From Oryzias latipes (taxonomy: Eukaryota > Chordata > Actinopteri > Beloniformes > Adrianichthyidae), in NCBI RefSeq assembly GCF_002234675.1, contig NC_019865.2, positions 33,538,112-33,602,111 on the forward strand: DNA of 64,000 bases, given 5' to 3'. This document shows positions 62,660 through 64,000 of this stretch, piece by piece. The translations under genes were made by a program, and so were the position numbers. A model generated the notes under the pieces. It saw nothing but the letters and a program-made list of their open reading frames with translations. It made no database searches and had not been told where the DNA came from. Position 1 is the stretch's first letter. Every line of letters starts with the position of its first letter.

Positions 62660-64000
62660 TTTTTTATTTTTGGAATGTGGATTTTGTTTCTGGATCGTTG
62701 GATTTAGGAGGAGATCTGCAAGAGCATCAAAACTGAGGACTGAAAGACTGGAGCGGTGGAAGGATACATTTCAAGAAAGGTTCAGGCATGCAGGAGTAAA
62801 CTTGCACAATAACGAGCACGGCAAAGCAAATCAGTCAACTAATGGAAGATAACACAAATGTGGACATTGTAAACAACAAGTTGCACATTGATTTTCCTAA
62901 CTTGCACCAAGAGTTTGTCGATGTAAATGAGGATTTGCAAAGGCATATGGATCAAGAGGATTATTTAAAAGATCAAATAAGCTGGTTTGAACCTAAAAAC
63001 CAAACATTTAACCAGTTCTATTGGAAATAAGAATGGATGAAAGAGGTGACAAAATGGCTGAAGAATGCAATAAGGAGATAAAACCCTCAGATAGCAGATC
63101 TACATCCTCAAAGAGGAGCAGTAAGCCTCTCCACAAGTCACCTTCAGAGAGTGGAACTTCATGGTCTTCATCTTCTGAAAGATTGCAAGCTGCAATGGAG
63201 CAAGCATCACTAAAGGCAGACTGCTGCTTTAATGGAAAGGCTAGCAATAGACAGAACAAGCAGAGTGGCACACACAAAAGAAAAGAAGAGATGAAGAATA
63301 TGAGGCTCAAGAGAAAAGGAAAGAAACTGAGCTAAAGGCTAGAAAAGAGTTACATGCAATACAAGCTGCTCTCGCTGAATCAGATGCAAAAATGGATGTT
63401 ACAGAAATTTCAACAAACATTTTCAGAGGCAAGCAGCAGTAAAGTTCAAAGGAAAGATTTCTAAGTCAAAGTAAATGCTGATCCTCAAGATGAAGGTCAG
63501 AGGGTTAAACCAGCACCTGATATTAAAGTCGGCGTTTCATCCACATCTGTACAATTTCACCAGATCCAAGTGATAACAAACTGGCGCTTGTCAGTCTGTG
63601 CAAAGCTATTTCTCATCAAGCTAATGTTACAGAAAACCTCGTGAAGAATCACAAAGCATCACTACTTCCAGATTTCAGAATCCCAGTTTTCAAGGGTGAG
63701 CCACTTGAATATAAATCCTTCATTCGATGCATTGAACATGCAGTGGAACGTCGATCTAGCGATGACTGCGATCGCTTACAGTTTTTGGTACAATATACAG
63801 GAAATTAGCCTCATGAGTTGCATGGTCAAAAGCTGCATCCACATGGAAACGACAGCAGGCTACATTAAAGCTAAACAGGTGTTTCAAGAATGTTTTGGTG
63901 ATGACTACACGATTGCTGAAGCTTATATAAAAAGAGCTTTGGAATGACAGCCAATTAAATCAGAAGATAGTTCTGCTCTACAGTCATTTGCATTATTTCT
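62660..64000 (+). pseudogene. BEL/Pao LTR retrotransposon gag relic, cut by the window edge
   Basis: Broken plus-strand frames: 62670-62852 (basic, RRRSARASKLRTERLERW), 62842-63030 (acidic, helical), 63021-63335 (Ser/Lys-rich, SSSSERLQAAMEQASLKAD, followed by a KRKEEMK stretch). Near 63665-63780 the text LPDFRIPVFKGEPLEYKSF and RCIEHAVERRSSDDCDRLQF matches the DUF1759-type gag domain of BEL/Pao elements. In another frame SCIHMETTAGYIKAKQVFQE then CFGDDYTIAEAYIKRALE continue it. Stops and shifts separate all blocks, so the copy is dead. The pol region would lie beyond the window. Confidence 0.7.

Overview
The window is vertebrate nuclear DNA, almost certainly from a teleost fish. The evidence is four split genes with GT-AG introns and teleost-like protein sequence, no operon structure, and a dense mix of fish-type transposable elements (several Tc1 families, hAT, Harbinger, a TTAA-targeting MITE, L1, L2/CR1-like, RTE and Penelope elements, tRNA-derived SINEs, Ty3/gypsy and BEL/Pao relics). 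The repeat families resemble what I recall of medaka-type (Oryzias) genomes. That last point is an impression and was not tested.

Host genes in order: PEX10 (+, 14819-26661, 6 coding exons, 320 aa), a TMEM272-like four-helix membrane protein gene (-, 27665-35070, 5' end not resolved), RENBP, the N-acylglucosamine 2-epimerase (+, 39458-48303, 10 exons, 404 aa from the chosen start), and LRIF1 (+, 57309-60287, 3 exons, 521 aa). All exon joins keep frame. PEX10 and the TMEM272-like gene converge; the TMEM272-like gene and RENBP diverge. The four have unrelated jobs (peroxisome import, membrane protein, amino-sugar metabolism, HP1/chromatin), so this is ordinary gene neighbourhood and not a functional cluster.

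1-14.5 kb is a transposon graveyard: Harbinger end, a complete Tc1 with TA duplications, a restriction-like-endonuclease LINE end, a 4.2 kb L2/CR1-like LINE split by a Penelope remnant and a SINE, a hAT deletion derivative, gypsy fragments, an L1 fragment, a MITE, and a Harbinger element keeping the starts of both its genes. PEX10 intron 1 holds a full-length L1 (5.2 kb, 16-bp target duplication). Intron 5 holds a three-level nest (MITE in Tc1 in Tc1). The long TMEM272-like intron (28196-34954) holds a hAT with a SINE inside, and an old autonomous hAT relic split by a MITE that was itself hit by two more hATs. 35-39 kb is mostly repeat remnants and an E-box-rich stretch upstream of RENBP. RENBP introns contain Tc1, SINE, RTE and L2/Rex-like insertions. 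49-54.5 kb is one LINE on the minus strand interrupted by a hAT and by a 1.96 kb extremely GC-rich, A-tailed insert flanked by 272-bp direct repeats. 55.7-56.9 kb is an L1 fragment with 14-bp duplications just upstream of LRIF1. The right edge runs into a decayed BEL/Pao gag.

No rRNA, CRISPR or true tRNA gene was seen. The most unusual structure is the GC-rich insert with its 272-bp flanking duplication. The most informative one is the nested insertion series, where target duplications and the Tc1 terminal repeats allow the order of events and the TTAA target of the MITE to be read directly. No clearly new cellular system was found.
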